Of a DNA stretch of 64,000 nucleotides, positions 1 through 10,100 are shown in pieces. The notes beneath the pieces were generated by a model, which worked only from the letters and a program-made list of their open reading frames with translations, was not told where the DNA came from and did not search any database. This DNA comes from Diplonema japonicum (Eukaryota > Euglenozoa > Diplonemea > Diplonemida > Diplonemidae). Where the stretch lies: positions 248,001-312,000 of the forward strand of contig OZ025710.1 of NCBI GenBank assembly GCA_964019335.1, written 5' to 3'. Position 1 is the first letter of the stretch; each line of letters begins with the position of its first letter. The translations under genes and the position numbers were made by a program.

Positions 1-90
1 ATTTTTTTTTTTTCGTGTAAGTGTACGGAGGCAAGAGGGGTTTTTTTTGTTAAAAAAAATCTTCTTTTTTTTTTTCTCTCTTCTTTTTTT

Positions 91-671
91 TCAGGCTCCA
101 ACAACGCTTCTGATGCCGGATAGTTTTTTCTGGTTGTCAGCCCCCAGTAGTTTTGCCGCGCTGAGTTGGTCCTGTTTTTTTATTTTTTTTATATTTTTTT
201 TTTATTATTTGTTCGTACCGAAATTACTGTGTGCGCATGTGCCATCTCAGCGAACGAACCCTTCAAAGAATTTGCCCTGGCTTCAAATTCACAGGGCTTA
301 AGAACTGTATGGGATCCTGGCATTTTCTTTTTTTTTTTTAATAGAACCACCTCCTTTTCTCTATATTTCATCAAATAGAAGAACCATCACAAAAAAGAGG
401 GGGGGGTAAAGAAATGGCATTCTCTTTTTTTTTTGACCCACTTTATTCAAATGGAAGGGGAAAAGCAGGGAGAAAAAAAAGGGGGGGGGGGAAGTAAACG
501 CAAAAAGAAAAAGAAAATTGCCTTCTCTTTTTTTTTTAAAGCGGGGCAAGGATGGAAGGGGGATAACAAACCTAAGAATATTTTTCTTTTTCTTTTTCTT
601 TTTTTTTGAGGAAAACTTGGCTGCTCCTCGGTCATCCCAAGGGAAGGATAACTCGAATGACCACGTTCCAT
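91..671 (-). CDS. Small predicted three-exon protein, function unknown
   Basis: I do not recognise this protein. Three base-balanced islands in homopolymer-rich DNA join in frame: exon 671-617 (starts MERGHSSYPSLG), exon 304-219 and exon 171-91 (ends with TGA). The introns 616-305 and 218-172 begin with GT and end with AG, and their phases (1 and 0) match, giving 73 residues. The middle exon reads LKPCEFEARANSLKG and the last ends SGIRSVVGA. The second intron (47 nt) has the size of introns elsewhere in the window. The first is long (312 nt) and could hide another small exon. The gene lies downstream of ARL13 on the same strand. Coding is inferred only from open frames, splice signals and phase agreement. 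Confidence 0.4.
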
Positions 672-1007
672 GTGTGTGCGAAGGTTCCCCGAATTTAAAA
701 AAAAAAAGAAGAAATAAATACAATGTCCAAAGTTTTTTTTTTTTTGGCAGCACCCACTCACCCAGCATACATCAATGACACAGAAGTTTTGCTTTTTTTT
801 TTCCCCTTCTTTTTTTTTTTCTTCTGGATTTAGTTTATCCCTTGTCCGATGAGGGAATTCACAAAAAAAAAATCTAAATTCATTTTTTTTTGTGTTTTTT
901 TGTGCTTTTTTCCCCCCCTTGTTTTGGTGTTTGTTTTGTTCTTCGCCTTACATACACTTTATTTAAAAAATAAAAATAGAACAATAAAAAAAAGAAAAAA
1001 AAATGCA
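672..1007. other. Intergenic homopolymer-rich spacer
   Basis: This spacer separates ARL13 from the small gene to its left. It consists largely of T-, A- and C-runs. I see no gene or RNA in it. Confidence 0.6.
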
Positions 1008-1952
1008 TCAGCTGGCTTCCTTCTCTTGTTTAACCCGTTTCAACTGTGGTAGTACGTGTGTTTTCCACCCCCCCCCCCCCCCTCCCCTCATTCATACCTT
1101 TTCTTCAAAATCCCGTTTTCTCTTCTCCTTGTCGATTTTAAGCTGCGACTCGATCTGCTTGGACAGTCTATCATAATGCTGGCTTATACTCGACAGCAGC
1201 CAATTGAGGCCTTCATCAATGTTTGCATGCGATGCATGCCCAGCATCGATGGCGCAAATAGGAAGCAATTTGTGAGGAGAGGGTATGTTGGGCATGGAGA
1301 AGGCCTGGGAGATCGCATCGAGGGGAACGGGAGAAGGGGTGTCTTGTTTATTAGAAAAGAAGAGAATGGGTTTAGTAGCCGTGCGTTCGTCAGTGAGTAT
1401 CGTCTGCACCGCTTCGACTGACTCCGCCAATGATTCTTGATCAGAACCATCAACCACATATATAATTCCGTGAACGTCTGAGAAGTAATTTGGCCACACT
1501 CCTCTGATTCTAGACCCGCCCCCTAGATCATAAAGTACGAGGTCAAACTTGTCAGTTGCCATTCTCACTGGGGTGAATCCCACAGTTGGTGTTGTTTCTG
1601 TGTCAATGTCATTTCCCATTGCCGATAACAGTGTTGTTTTGCCAGCTCCAGCGATGCCGAAAACGGCGACGGTCACCTTCAGCTTCTTCCCGTTGTTGTT
1701 GTCCCCTCGGTCCTCTTGTGTTGGGTCGTACTTTGTTGGTGGTTCCTTCTCCGGTTCTTCTTCGTCTTTCTTCTCCATGTTCTCCCTCACCTTGTCTGCT
1801 TCGGGCATCGACATCAGAACCTCGATCAAAAACGGGACCAGCTCCTTCGGCTTTATCTGGAGGATGTTCCCCGCCAACCGCTCGAAGAGAAGGTGCATCT
1901 TGTGCTCTCGGATATACTCCAGGTTTTTTTGATCCTCCATTTGCTCAGACAT
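1008..1952 (-). CDS. ARL13: ARL13-type ciliary small GTPase with N-terminal docking domain
   Basis: Two exons, 1952-1098 and 1043-1008, joined across a 54-nt GTATGA...CAG intron in phase 0, give 296 residues; without splicing the frame stops two codons later. Residues 8-46 resemble a regulatory-subunit-II docking/dimerisation helix pair. The GTPase domain follows: P-loop GIAGAGKT at 99-106, the ARL13-type DLGGG at 142-146 (Gly where most GTPases have the catalytic Gln), then RIRGVWPNYF and the NKQD base motif at 201-204. The C-terminus is a charged helix. ARL13 proteins work on the ciliary membrane in trafficking; the trypanosome orthologue also has an N-terminal docking domain. The family assignment is strong. 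The last 11 residues rest on the inferred intron. Confidence 0.85.
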
Positions 1953-2111
1953 TTTTTTTTTTTAATTCTTCCCTCCCCGCTCTCCCCCCCCCCCCCCTCT
2001 CCTTTTAAAAAAGATTTTTTTGTACTTACAAATGTAATATTGGGGGTTAGAAGAACGATTTTTCTTTTCCTTTCTTTTTTTTTTTTTAAAAAAAAACGAA
2101 TTCCAGTCCAA

Positions 2112-2972
2112 TTAAACACGTCCTCTCAGAACCATGTCCTCCACAGCGGTCCCGTGACCGGTGATGGTCACGATCCTGTCCTGTGTGGTCTTGTCGACTG
2201 TGAAGGTTGCTGTTGCAAAGGAGTTTTCTTCAACACATGAGAGCATCGCTGGCAATACAAGAAAGTGCACGCCTGCCTCTTCCAAGTAGGACCCTTCGTG
2301 ATAGTGGCCAGACAGCACTGTGTGAACTTTATTTTTATATTTTTGGATGAGAGAGAGGATATCTGCATGGTTCCAAGCACGATGCGTGTGGCCTCGATGA
2401 GGAAGGAGGACGGGATGGTGCGTTGCAATAACAACGGACTTCGCCCCTGCTGCGTTTAAATACTTCTCCAAATTGTCCAGTTGGGACTGTGTAACACCTC
2501 CATTATACGTCAGCATTTGCGGCTCGCTCCCCAAAGGATTCCGTTTAAGAAAATCTATCGTTTCTTGCGTCATGACACCTTCTTCAATAACAGACATTTT
2601 GGTGGTATCGACGGTGTAAAGTGACCACCCGTCACCGAGGGGGGTCGAACTGTCCCCGTTCCAGGAAAGTTTTTTTTCCAGGGTTTTGCGCTCCATTTTT
2701 TTCAAGCAGTGATTTCCTATTACGTGCCATGTGGTTTCCATGCCGTGGAACCGGTCTAGAACTTCGCAGAGTGCTGCCTCCGACGCGGATCTCCCTTCCT
2801 CTTCTCCTTCTATAGTGTCACCTAGGTTTAAAATTTTTGTGGTGTGGTTTTCTCGCCACGTTGTTATCGCTCGATCCAAACGATCGAGCGTTTCCTTGTA
2901 CTCGCGTGAGGGCTCTGCGGTTGGGGAGTACTGGATATCGCTGACCAACCCGATGCAAGGGTTGGATGACAT
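2112..2972 (-). CDS. ADPRM: Manganese-dependent ADP-ribose/CDP-alcohol diphosphatase-like metallophosphatase
   Basis: The 286-residue protein has the calcineurin-type metal-binding motifs in order: SDIQYS near the N-terminus, LNLGDTIEG, VIGNHC, ATHHPVLLPH and LSGHYHEG. The first motif reads DIQY rather than DxH, as in the ADPRM family, which hydrolyses ADP-ribose and CDP-alcohols in the cytosol. The start MSSNPCIGLV was chosen because the upstream frame is only poly-Lys/poly-Phe from homopolymers. It is a single exon of normal family length. Neighbours on the same strand have no evident functional link. Confidence 0.85.
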   Translation of the reverse strand: MSSNPCIGLVSDIQYSPTAEPSREYKETLDRLDRAITTWRENHTTKILNLGDTIEGEEEGRSASEAALCEVLDRFHGMETTWHVIGNHCLKKMERKTLEKKLSWNGDSSTPLGDGWSLYTVDTTKMSVIEEGVMTQETIDFLKRNPLGSEPQMLTYNGGVTQSQLDNLEKYLNAAGAKSVVIATHHPVLLPHRGHTHRAWNHADILSLIQKYKNKVHTVLSGHYHEGSYLEEAGVHFLVLPAMLSCVEENSFATATFTVDKTTQDRIVTITGHGTAVEDMVLRGRV

Positions 2973-3747
2973 TATTTTTTTTTGTGGAGCCTTTTTTTTT
3001 TTTTTTTTTTTCCCCGTGTGTAAGAAGGAAAAAAATAAAATAAAAAAACAACAGGGAAAGAAAGAAAAAAAAATGGAGGTCATTGTGTTCTGTTTCGTGA
3101 AAGAGAAAGGGTGGGGGGGGGGGAAGAAAAGGGGGGGGGAGAAGAACAAATAAAAGAAAAGACCCAGCATTTGGTGATGTTGGCGAAAGTGTTTTTTCTT
3201 TTCTTTTCTTTTTTTCCCCCCTCTCCTTTCAAGCCGTGTAACTGTCCCCCCCTTCTCTTTTTGTCGCAAGACACCTATAACATAGGACGAATTATTAGCC
3301 ACAGAAAGGGAAAAAAAAAAAACCACACACCGTAAAATCTCTTAATTTTGTCTGGGAAGCCTTTTTTTTTTCCTCTCCGGTATATTGTTAATCTTTCGTT
3401 GGCAAGAAAATAATTTGACGTTCCGGGAAAAGAATTAAGAGATTTACAGTAGTTGATATAAAAATCTAACTTTAAAAAAAATAGGCAAAGGTGGATGAGG
3501 GGGGTAAAACTTTCCCCCCACTCTCTCCACCCCCCCCCCCCCTCCCTCTTCGTTTATTTAAGTTTCTACTTTTTATTTCGGGTAAGATTTCCTATTTACA
3601 ACTTCTTTTTTTTTTTCGTTGCGTTGCCAAGGTTTTTTTTTTTTTTTTTCCTTCTTTTTTTCCTTTTCCTTCTTTCTCTCTCTCTCTCTCTCCTGCAAAC
3701 GCGTTCTACCCTGCAAAATAGCTTTCTAGAGGTGCTTAGAGAATAAA
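2973..3747. other. Intergenic homopolymer-rich DNA
   Basis: Runs of A, T, G and C with short mixed stretches and a CT microsatellite near 3674-3692. The open frames here encode mostly Phe/Lys/Pro runs and are not credible. I see no gene. Confidence 0.6.
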
Positions 3748-3749
3748 GG

Positions 3750-3892
3750 GCGAAATGATTCTTTTATGACCTATGTCTTTGGTGTTCGCTCGAGTAAAAA
3801 ATTTTTTTTAAACAAAGCTTCTTTACTCGGCACAAGTTGCATAAGGTAATAAAATATCCTTTTTTTTTTTTGAAAAGAAAAAATATTCATGA

Positions 3893-3924
<32 letters not shown>
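3750..3924 (+). repeat. Hairpin element with poly(A) tail, copy 1
   Basis: A long imperfect inverted repeat runs from about 3758 to 3857. Its left arm contains TTTTATGACCTATG and CGAGTAAA; its right arm contains TTTACTCG, CACAAGTTGCATA and GGTAATAAAA. About 35 bases further on there is a run of some 32 A. The same organisation recurs at 60641-60815 with paired changes that keep the stem. It may be a retroposed structured RNA (SINE-like) or a small RNA gene. It lies in intergenic DNA upstream of ADPRM. Confidence 0.55.
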
Positions 3925-3927
<3 letters not shown>

Positions 3928-4110
3928 ACAAAACAAAAAATATTTGTGAAGACGGAAATAGAATCCAAACGAAAGTACTTATGACACTTGAGGGGAAAAA
4001 ATGACTATTTATTTAGTGAATATAAGATCCTATGATTTCACGCGTGGTGGCAGTGGTTTTGACGAGTGAAGTAATGACGGTTATATCACGTGGAATCATC
4101 AATCTTATAT

Positions 4111-4814
4111 TCACAAATACGATATTTTATTTAACGACAGCAAAATTTGAGTGGGTGGGAGGTACAGGTGGTACCAATTACAACAGGTGTCGGATATGTG
4201 CCTCGGTAGTGCACATGTTTCCTGCGAACATCAACGCTGCATAAGCGTGGCGGACGATGCCATACCTCGGTGCTAAAGAATTCTGTCATTTGCTCTTGGG
4301 TAAAGATGTTCGCCTTTTGTGTTGACTCGCCTTCTTGGAACCTCTTGAGGGGGACCTTTAGCCGGGGGTGGTCTTGCAACTGCTTGTTGTAATTTCTCCT
4401 CACAACCGAGTTTAGCCTTGTAAGCCGTCCGGACTGAACGGGCAGCAGGCCTTGCTTGTTCATGTCGTTGAAATAGAGAATAGAATCCTCTTCTTTCGGA
4501 CGGGCCCTTCTTTTCCTTCCTATAATTATGAAACACACAAAAGCGTGCCCACTCCTTTTCGTATGGCTCTTGGAAGGGGGTGAACCCTGCTGCGTCCGCC
4601 TCTTGTGCAGTCGGGTTCTTGCCTATCCCAAAAGAACCTCGGTAGGAACTTTTGGAGGGTTTTGCTTAAATTAGGCCCAGGAGTGAAATAATATTTCTTA
4701 TTTTAACGCTATCAGAATTTTTTCACTCCTGGGCCTAATTTCTTTTAGAAGCCGGAGCGTGAAAATAAAGTCAGGAGTGAAATAAAGTGAATTTTTATTT
4801 TCACTCCCACCCAT
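4111..4814 (-). CDS. Unrecognised four-exon protein (gene model inferred)
   Basis: Four open segments join in phase: 4814-4708 (starts MGGSENKNSLYF), 4648-4553 (contains GSFGIGKNPTAQEADAAG), 4515-4266 (contains EDSILYFNDMNKQGLLPV) and 4221-4111 (stop TGA). The introns are 59, 37 and 44 nt, all GT-AG, with phases 2, 2 and 0. The product would be 187 residues, basic in the middle, without a recognisable domain. The third exon has clearly codon-like third positions and is the surest part. The first intron carries a perfect reverse complement of part of exon 1 (see the repeat at 4668-4741), so the 5' end is the least certain. Read without splicing, the region looks frameshifted. Confidence 0.45.
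4668..4741. repeat. Perfect 21-bp inverted repeat with 32-nt loop
   Basis: Arms 4668-4688 and 4721-4741 are exact reverse complements (core TTAGGCCCAGGAGTGAAA). A related GTCAGGAGTGAAATAAAG occurs about 80 bases to the right. It overlaps the first exon and first intron of the four-exon model and could fold over the donor site, or be a small hairpin element. Confidence 0.7.
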
Positions 4815-4835
4815 GAAAATTTTGGTGGAGTTAAA

Positions 4836-4885
<50 letters not shown>

Positions 4886-5111
4886 GGGGTGGAAAAAAAT
4901 GAATGGGCAACCAAGGAAGCCCATTTTTTTTTTTTGACCCGCCCAGAATTTCTCAACATCCTGGAATAGCTAGGAGAAGAAAAATCACTATGATAGAAAA
5001 CGAAGTGGTGAGCAACGGCCCACAAAAACAAAACTAAAAAAAAAACTTTGGACTCAAGTCCAAACAGGGGGATGGGATACAGGTCCTTTACCAGGACATG
5101 GTGCACGCGCA

Positions 5112-5142
<31 letters not shown>

Positions 5143-5212
5143 TTGACAGGAGGGGATAAATTAAAAATATGGGAGGGAACGCACTTTTTTTTTTTTTTTT
5201 TTTTTTTTTTGC
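4815..5212. other. Intergenic spacer with long A and T runs
   Basis: It contains a run of about 44 A at 4839-4882 and two T-runs near 5120-5143 and 5185-5209. Short mixed stretches between them show no convincing coding frame. Confidence 0.6.
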
Positions 5213-6004
5213 CTACTCAACAGGTTCTTTATCTAAGAATTCCTCACTCCCCCCTTGTTCAACACGAACATATCCTATGTGAAACCTATCCAGCAGGGCC
5301 TTAGCCTTGTTCGAGTGGATCTTGTAGAAATGCGTAGTGGCTGATCGGCCAGCGTACCGCTGCAAAATTCGCGGTCCACCAGGATGAGATGTTACATAAG
5401 TAGTCACGTCATAAACCTTTCTACCAATGACAATCCAAATATCTTCCAGTGTATTGTGGAGGGCAACCTCAGCAAGGGAGTAAGAAGGGGCCATGCGAAG
5501 GCATCCTCCTCTGTGTTTCTTGAGCGTGTCCATTCTCGAGGTGAGGTCGCCTCTGTTTCGAATGGTGGTCCCATCTATGTCGAGAAGAATCCATTTTGGC
5601 TGCACACCAGCCATGGATCCAGGGCTTGCTTCTTCAATTTCTCGGGCATAGACCCCAAGGTCGTTGACATCCCATTTCACACCGATTTTTTCTTCTCCCT
5701 CTCGTAGCCGTACGTGGACCATCATTTTAACCATCATGGTGGGGCGGGCTCGGTCGCTGTTGACGCTGGAGGCTTTCAGTGATTTTCTGGATTCGCCGAG
5801 CTCTTCTGTGGAATAGCTTTCTTTCTTCTCAGCGGAAGAAATTGTTTCTTTACTCGCGAAGCGTGGTGTTGGCTGCGATGATGTGTTTTTTGTTGGGGTT
5901 GCTTTGTTCCCGCTCACCGCATTTGTCTTCACCGCCCACTGAGTTTCCGGTTGACCGTTTTTCGACACCAAAGGTCGTTTCTCATGGCTGCAACAGCTTC
6001 CCAT
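5213..6004 (-). CDS. PDZ-cytochrome b5 protein with dual-acylation N-terminus
   Basis: The 263-residue protein starts MGSCCSHEKR, a myristoylation signal with two neighbouring cysteines for palmitoylation, so membrane anchoring is likely. Residues 20-90 are low-complexity and Ser/Thr-rich. About 92-172 form a PDZ-like domain (GVYAREIEEASPGSMAGV). About 174-247 form a cytochrome b5-like haem domain with the HPGG haem histidine at 207 and the second haem histidine at 230 (KIHS). A T-rich tract ending in TTTCCAG lies directly upstream of the start, a likely trans-splice acceptor. No desaturase or reductase domain is attached. The partner and reaction are unknown; PDZ plus b5 suggests a membrane-scaffolded electron carrier. 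Confidence 0.75.
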   Translation of the reverse strand: MGSCCSHEKRPLVSKNGQPETQWAVKTNAVSGNKATPTKNTSSQPTPRFASKETISSAEKKESYSTEELGESRKSLKASSVNSDRARPTMMVKMMVHVRLREGEEKIGVKWDVNDLGVYAREIEEASPGSMAGVQPKWILLDIDGTTIRNRGDLTSRMDTLKKHRGGCLRMAPSYSLAEVALHNTLEDIWIVIGRKVYDVTTYVTSHPGGPRILQRYAGRSATTHFYKIHSNKAKALLDRFHIGYVRVEQGGSEEFLDKEPVE

Positions 6005-6119
6005 CCTCTCCTGGAAATTATAAAAAAAATATGGAAAAAAAAATAATAATAAAAAAAAAAAAAAGCCAACCGTGTAAATATTTTTTTTTTGTTTTTTTTT
6101 TTTTTCTCTTTTTTTTTTT

Positions 6120-6335
6120 TCACTTTCCTTTCGCTGCTGAAAACATGTCCTTTTGCGACAGTTCGTGTTTTCGGTATACGCGGTACATCTCGGTCCCTTT
6201 GCAGCTGCCCTTCTCCAAGTTCGGGATGTTCTTTTGCAACGCGGGGAAGTCCTTCCCGGCAGGCAGCCCCCAAAACTCCACACAGTCCCCCCGCGTGTTT
6301 GTCAGGTGGTATGTCGACCACAGTGAGTTCCCCAT
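6120..6335 (-). CDS. Small 71-residue protein with myristoylation-type start
   Basis: I do not recognise it. The frame starts MGNSLWSTYHLTNTRGD, matching the N-myristoylation consensus (Gly2, Ser5-type), and ends FSAAKGK before TGA. It contains CVEFWGLPAGKDFPAL and is charged at the C-terminus. An AG directly precedes the ATG after a T-rich stretch, so the trans-splice site may abut the start codon. It cannot be joined in frame to the PDZ-b5 gene 116 bases downstream through the acceptor there, so I treat it as a separate gene. It could also be the first exon of a longer gene. Confidence 0.5.
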   Translation of the reverse strand: MGNSLWSTYHLTNTRGDCVEFWGLPAGKDFPALQKNIPNLEKGSCKGTEMYRVYRKHELSQKDMFSAAKGK

Positions 6336-6467
6336 CTAAAAACTTACTTTAAAAAAAAATTTTTTTCCCCCCTCCCTCCACCCCCCTCCCGTCTCCCTCT
6401 TTTTAAAAATTCTCTCATCGATTCGCTAAGGTTTACTGCAAAAAAAAAAAAAAAAAACACACACACT

Positions 6468-7151
6468 CTACAGCGCGTCTGTCAACGATCTGAAAACAAA
6501 CCGTGTGCTGTCTCTTTTGCTCCTCTCGGCAGCGCCAAGGATGTGGTGCTGTCGCTCCGACACGAAGAACAGTGTTGTGGCCCTATTCCCCCACGGGTAG
6601 GTGTTTGGGTACAACGCTAGATGCGTAGCTGCAAGGGGTTTGAGATGCAAAGATGATGTTACCCCAGCCTGTCGAATCGCTTTAACAATTCTTTCCTGAA
6701 GAGGGCGGTCTGTGTAGTCTGTGGTAAGAACAGCAATGGCGTGCTGGGAAGTAGCAGGGTCGGCGGGGGTGGCTTGAATCCTGTCTTCTAAGAGATCATC
6801 GTAAAGGGCTGTGCAAAGAGCACCCCACACAGCCTCCATGTCGTCTCTGTCTACGAATCCGAACCACTTTCCTTCGGCAGCGCCGTGTTTTTCAAATACA
6901 GCGTGGCTCAGGCCCTCGATGGTGATAAGCTTTTTTGTCCTTTCGTCGTCTTCGTCCATGCGCTCTGGGGAGCAGTATTTTTTGAATTCTTCAACAACTT
7001 TCTTGGAGGCCTCGCCGGCTTCCCATTCTTCTCCCCCCTTGTCCACACCTATCCACTCGCACGAATCTACTGTTGTTTTTACAGGTGAGAGCCTCTCCAG
7101 AAACTGGGGCAGGGTCTCCCCAATGCGCTTGCATAATATTCGCGGCTGCAT
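6468..7151 (-). CDS. DUF1917/UPF0696 (C11orf68-like) protein
   Basis: The 227-residue protein has the features of this family: GKWFGFVDRDDMEAVW, then AVLTTDYTDRP and a C-terminal LYPNTYPW segment. The family is widespread in eukaryotes and includes human C11orf68 (BLES03). Its molecular function is not established, although the fold has been compared with eIF4E-like proteins. The length is close to the family norm and no intron is needed. The assignment rests on motif recall and is moderate. Confidence 0.6.
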   Translation of the reverse strand: MQPRILCKRIGETLPQFLERLSPVKTTVDSCEWIGVDKGGEEWEAGEASKKVVEEFKKYCSPERMDEDDERTKKLITIEGLSHAVFEKHGAAEGKWFGFVDRDDMEAVWGALCTALYDDLLEDRIQATPADPATSQHAIAVLTTDYTDRPLQERIVKAIRQAGVTSSLHLKPLAATHLALYPNTYPWGNRATTLFFVSERQHHILGAAERSKRDSTRFVFRSLTDAL

Positions 7152-10100
7152 TCTTTTTTTTTTTTTTTTTTTTTTTTTGCTGGAGATTTTTCCTTTTTTT
7201 TTTAAAAAACGGGAAAAGATTTAAAAAAAAAAAAAAAAAAAGCAAACGGAGTAAAAAGTAAAAAAAAAAATAGGGGAAAAGGAGAAAAAAAAAGAGGGAA
7301 AAAAATAATAATTGTGAGGGGAAAAAAAAAAAATGGTGGGGGTAAAGGAGAGGGGAGGGAAAGGGTGGGGTATCCTGGAACGAAGGGCGGTAAAATAAAA
7401 TGAAATAAAATAAAATAAAATAAAAAAAAAACTATTTATTAACTCTAAGTATTTTGGGTGATTTTAAAAACTCGATAAAATAAATGGAAGGGGGTGAAAT
7501 GATACATAAACGGCACAAGAAAAGAAAAGAAAAAATTACCACAGGTACAAGGGGATGAAGGGGGGAGTGTTGTTTCCCAATGCCAACAAAGACCCAAAAT
7601 CGAAAAATTTCGAAAATCAATTACCCCCCCCCCCCCTGGGCGTCTAAGGGTTAAATTCGAAATAAAAAAGGGCCCCATTCTTGTCTGTGTGACTTTTTTT
7701 TTTTTTTTTTTGGAGAAAAGCTTTTGTTTGTTGCAAAAGAGAAGAATCAGCAGATAGGGATGGCAAAAAAAAAAAATGTGTGCTTTTTTTATTTAAAAAA
7801 TTGATAATCAGGGATGGGAAGGGGTGGGGGTGGAAAAGCCAATATAAATATATATTTTTTTTTCTTCTTCTTTTTTTCCCCCTGTTCACCTCGAAAGGTT
7901 TTTTTTTATAGGGAGATGCGAAGGAACACAGTCGCTCGTGAGTTCAAGCGTTACACAAAAAAAATTAAGAGATTTTTTTTTCTGTTTTTTTTTTTTTCAT
8001 GATTTTCCGTTGTAATAATTGTCGGAAAAAAAAATAAAAAATATAATTATTCTACGGTCGCACACTCAAGCGAACTACCGAGAGGCTTCTGTAGCAAATA
8101 AGAAATAACAATAAAAAAATCAAAAAAATGGTATGGGATTAATGTGAATTAAAAAAAAATCTTTTTTTTAAATATTTACCAGCAAAGATGTGAAGAAGTA
8201 GCAATGGCAAAAAGCCGCACCGAAAGGGGGGAGCGGACTTTGCTTAAAAGCACAAGGAACATCTTTACCAGAGTTTGGTTTCTGCTTTTTTTCTTTTTTT
8301 TTTCCCCCTTAAATGTCGCCTTTCCCACCCCACCCCTTTCCGTCTCCTCTTAAATCAAAAAAAAAAGAGAAAAACAAACCATGGTGTGAAGCGTTAAAGG
8401 GGAAAAGATCAAGATTACCCTAAAAAGGGTATTTTTTTTTAATAAAGGTACGAGGAACACCTAGGAATTTGGTCTATTTTTTATTATTTTTTTTTCCAAA
8501 GAGGAGCGGTAAAAAAGAGGGGTGTATTCGGGAGGAGTGGGCAAAAGGGACGGTAGAAGAAAAAAAGAGAAAAAGCGGGAGGAAAAGAAAACAGAGTTTT
8601 TTTTTTTTTTTTTTTTTTTTTCTTCTTCCTTCTTCTCCTGCTCGAGTTGCATCTCTTATATATTGCTTATGTTAAAATAGGAGCAAAGATGTGGACTAAT
8701 CGATTGGGGGAAATGAAAAAAAAAATGAAAAAAAAGGAATAGGGCCAGCCAATTCCAGTTTTTTTCCCATTTTTTTTTTCCATTTGCACAAGTACGAGGA
8801 ACATCTTTACCAGCATTAAAAAAAAAAAAAGGAGAGGGTAAAAACAAATAAAAAAATTAAGAAAGCATAAAAAATAAGAGAATAAAACCGCAGGAGAAAG
8901 AATCGAAAAAAATGGAAGAAGAAGAATAATCAGATTTTTTTTTTTAAAAAAAAAGTTTTACCTGCCATAGAATGGTGAGACAAAACATAATATGTGAAGA
9001 GATTTGAAGAATAAAAGGGAGGGGAAAAAAAAAGAGAAACTTTCAGGGTAGGGGGGGCTCAGCCACCTAGAGGGGGGGAACTCACCACCCAGGGGCCTTC
9101 CTAGACCTGACAGACCTTCATTTTTTTTTCTTCCCCCCTGAAAGAGCTCGAGGAACACAGATGTTTTAAAGGACAAATCTACTGGAAAAGGCAGGGCACT
9201 TTTTTTTTTTTTTTTTTTTAAACTTTCGAAAAGAGATTAGGGGGGAAAAAAAAAGAAAAAAAAAAGGATCTCAACAAGGATTTTTTTTTCTTTTTTTTTT
9301 TTTCTATAAAAAAAATAAAGCGAAGAAAAAAAAAAGAATTGAAAAAGTAGGCATCATGTGTGTTTCACATATTTCCTAGTAAAAAAACCTACCGAGTTTG
9401 AGGATGTGTGGACCCGTTGCGGTCTTGAGGTGAACTTCTTTTTTTTTTTGAATTGTCATGTGATTTCAATTTCAAAAAAAAAAAAAAAAAAATAGAAAAA
9501 AGGTTCCTCCTCATAATATTTACTCTCAATTCTTTTTTTAACATTTTCTTACAAAAATAAAAAAAAGATTTAAAAAAAAAAAATGGGTGTGATTGTGTGA
9601 AAAAAGATAAAAACAAAAAAAGGGGATGAATTTTTTTTACCGAACTTTTTTTTAATATATATATAGCGACTGTGTATAGACGTGCTTTATTCGAGAATGC
9701 AGGGGAGGATAAAAAAAAGGGGGGGGGAGGACCTTATTGCAACCCCTGGAACGATAATTTGAATCAAACATACATGGGGGGGAGGACCTGAAATGTATTT
9801 ATTTTTTTAAATTGGCTTTCTTTTTTGATAATTTTTTTTTTAAAATTTTTTTTTGAAAATTAGGGATGAGGGGGGAAGAGCAAAGAAAAAGAGAAAAAAA
9901 GAAATACGTGAGGAAATACAAAAAAAAGGAGAAAAAAAAACCGGGGGGAAATGATGAAAAGAAGAAAAAAAAGAAGAAGGGAGGTTTTTTTTTTTTTTTT
10001 TTTTTTTTTTCCTTCCCCTCTTCTTCCCCTACTCTGTCTAGAAAGTGAGCAAAGGAAGACGTACGGCAAAAAGCTTAACAGAAAGTACTTTAGCTGAAAA

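Noticed and set aside
3750-3924. Hairpin considered as a SECIS element or a tRNA
   Set aside because: No ATGA/GA non-canonical quartet is present in the arms and no cloverleaf or T-loop box can be drawn.
6004-6335. Joining the 71-residue protein to the PDZ-cytochrome b5 gene as one gene
   Set aside because: Splicing from the GTGAAA donor to the TTTCCAG acceptor puts the second exon in the wrong frame and meets a stop.
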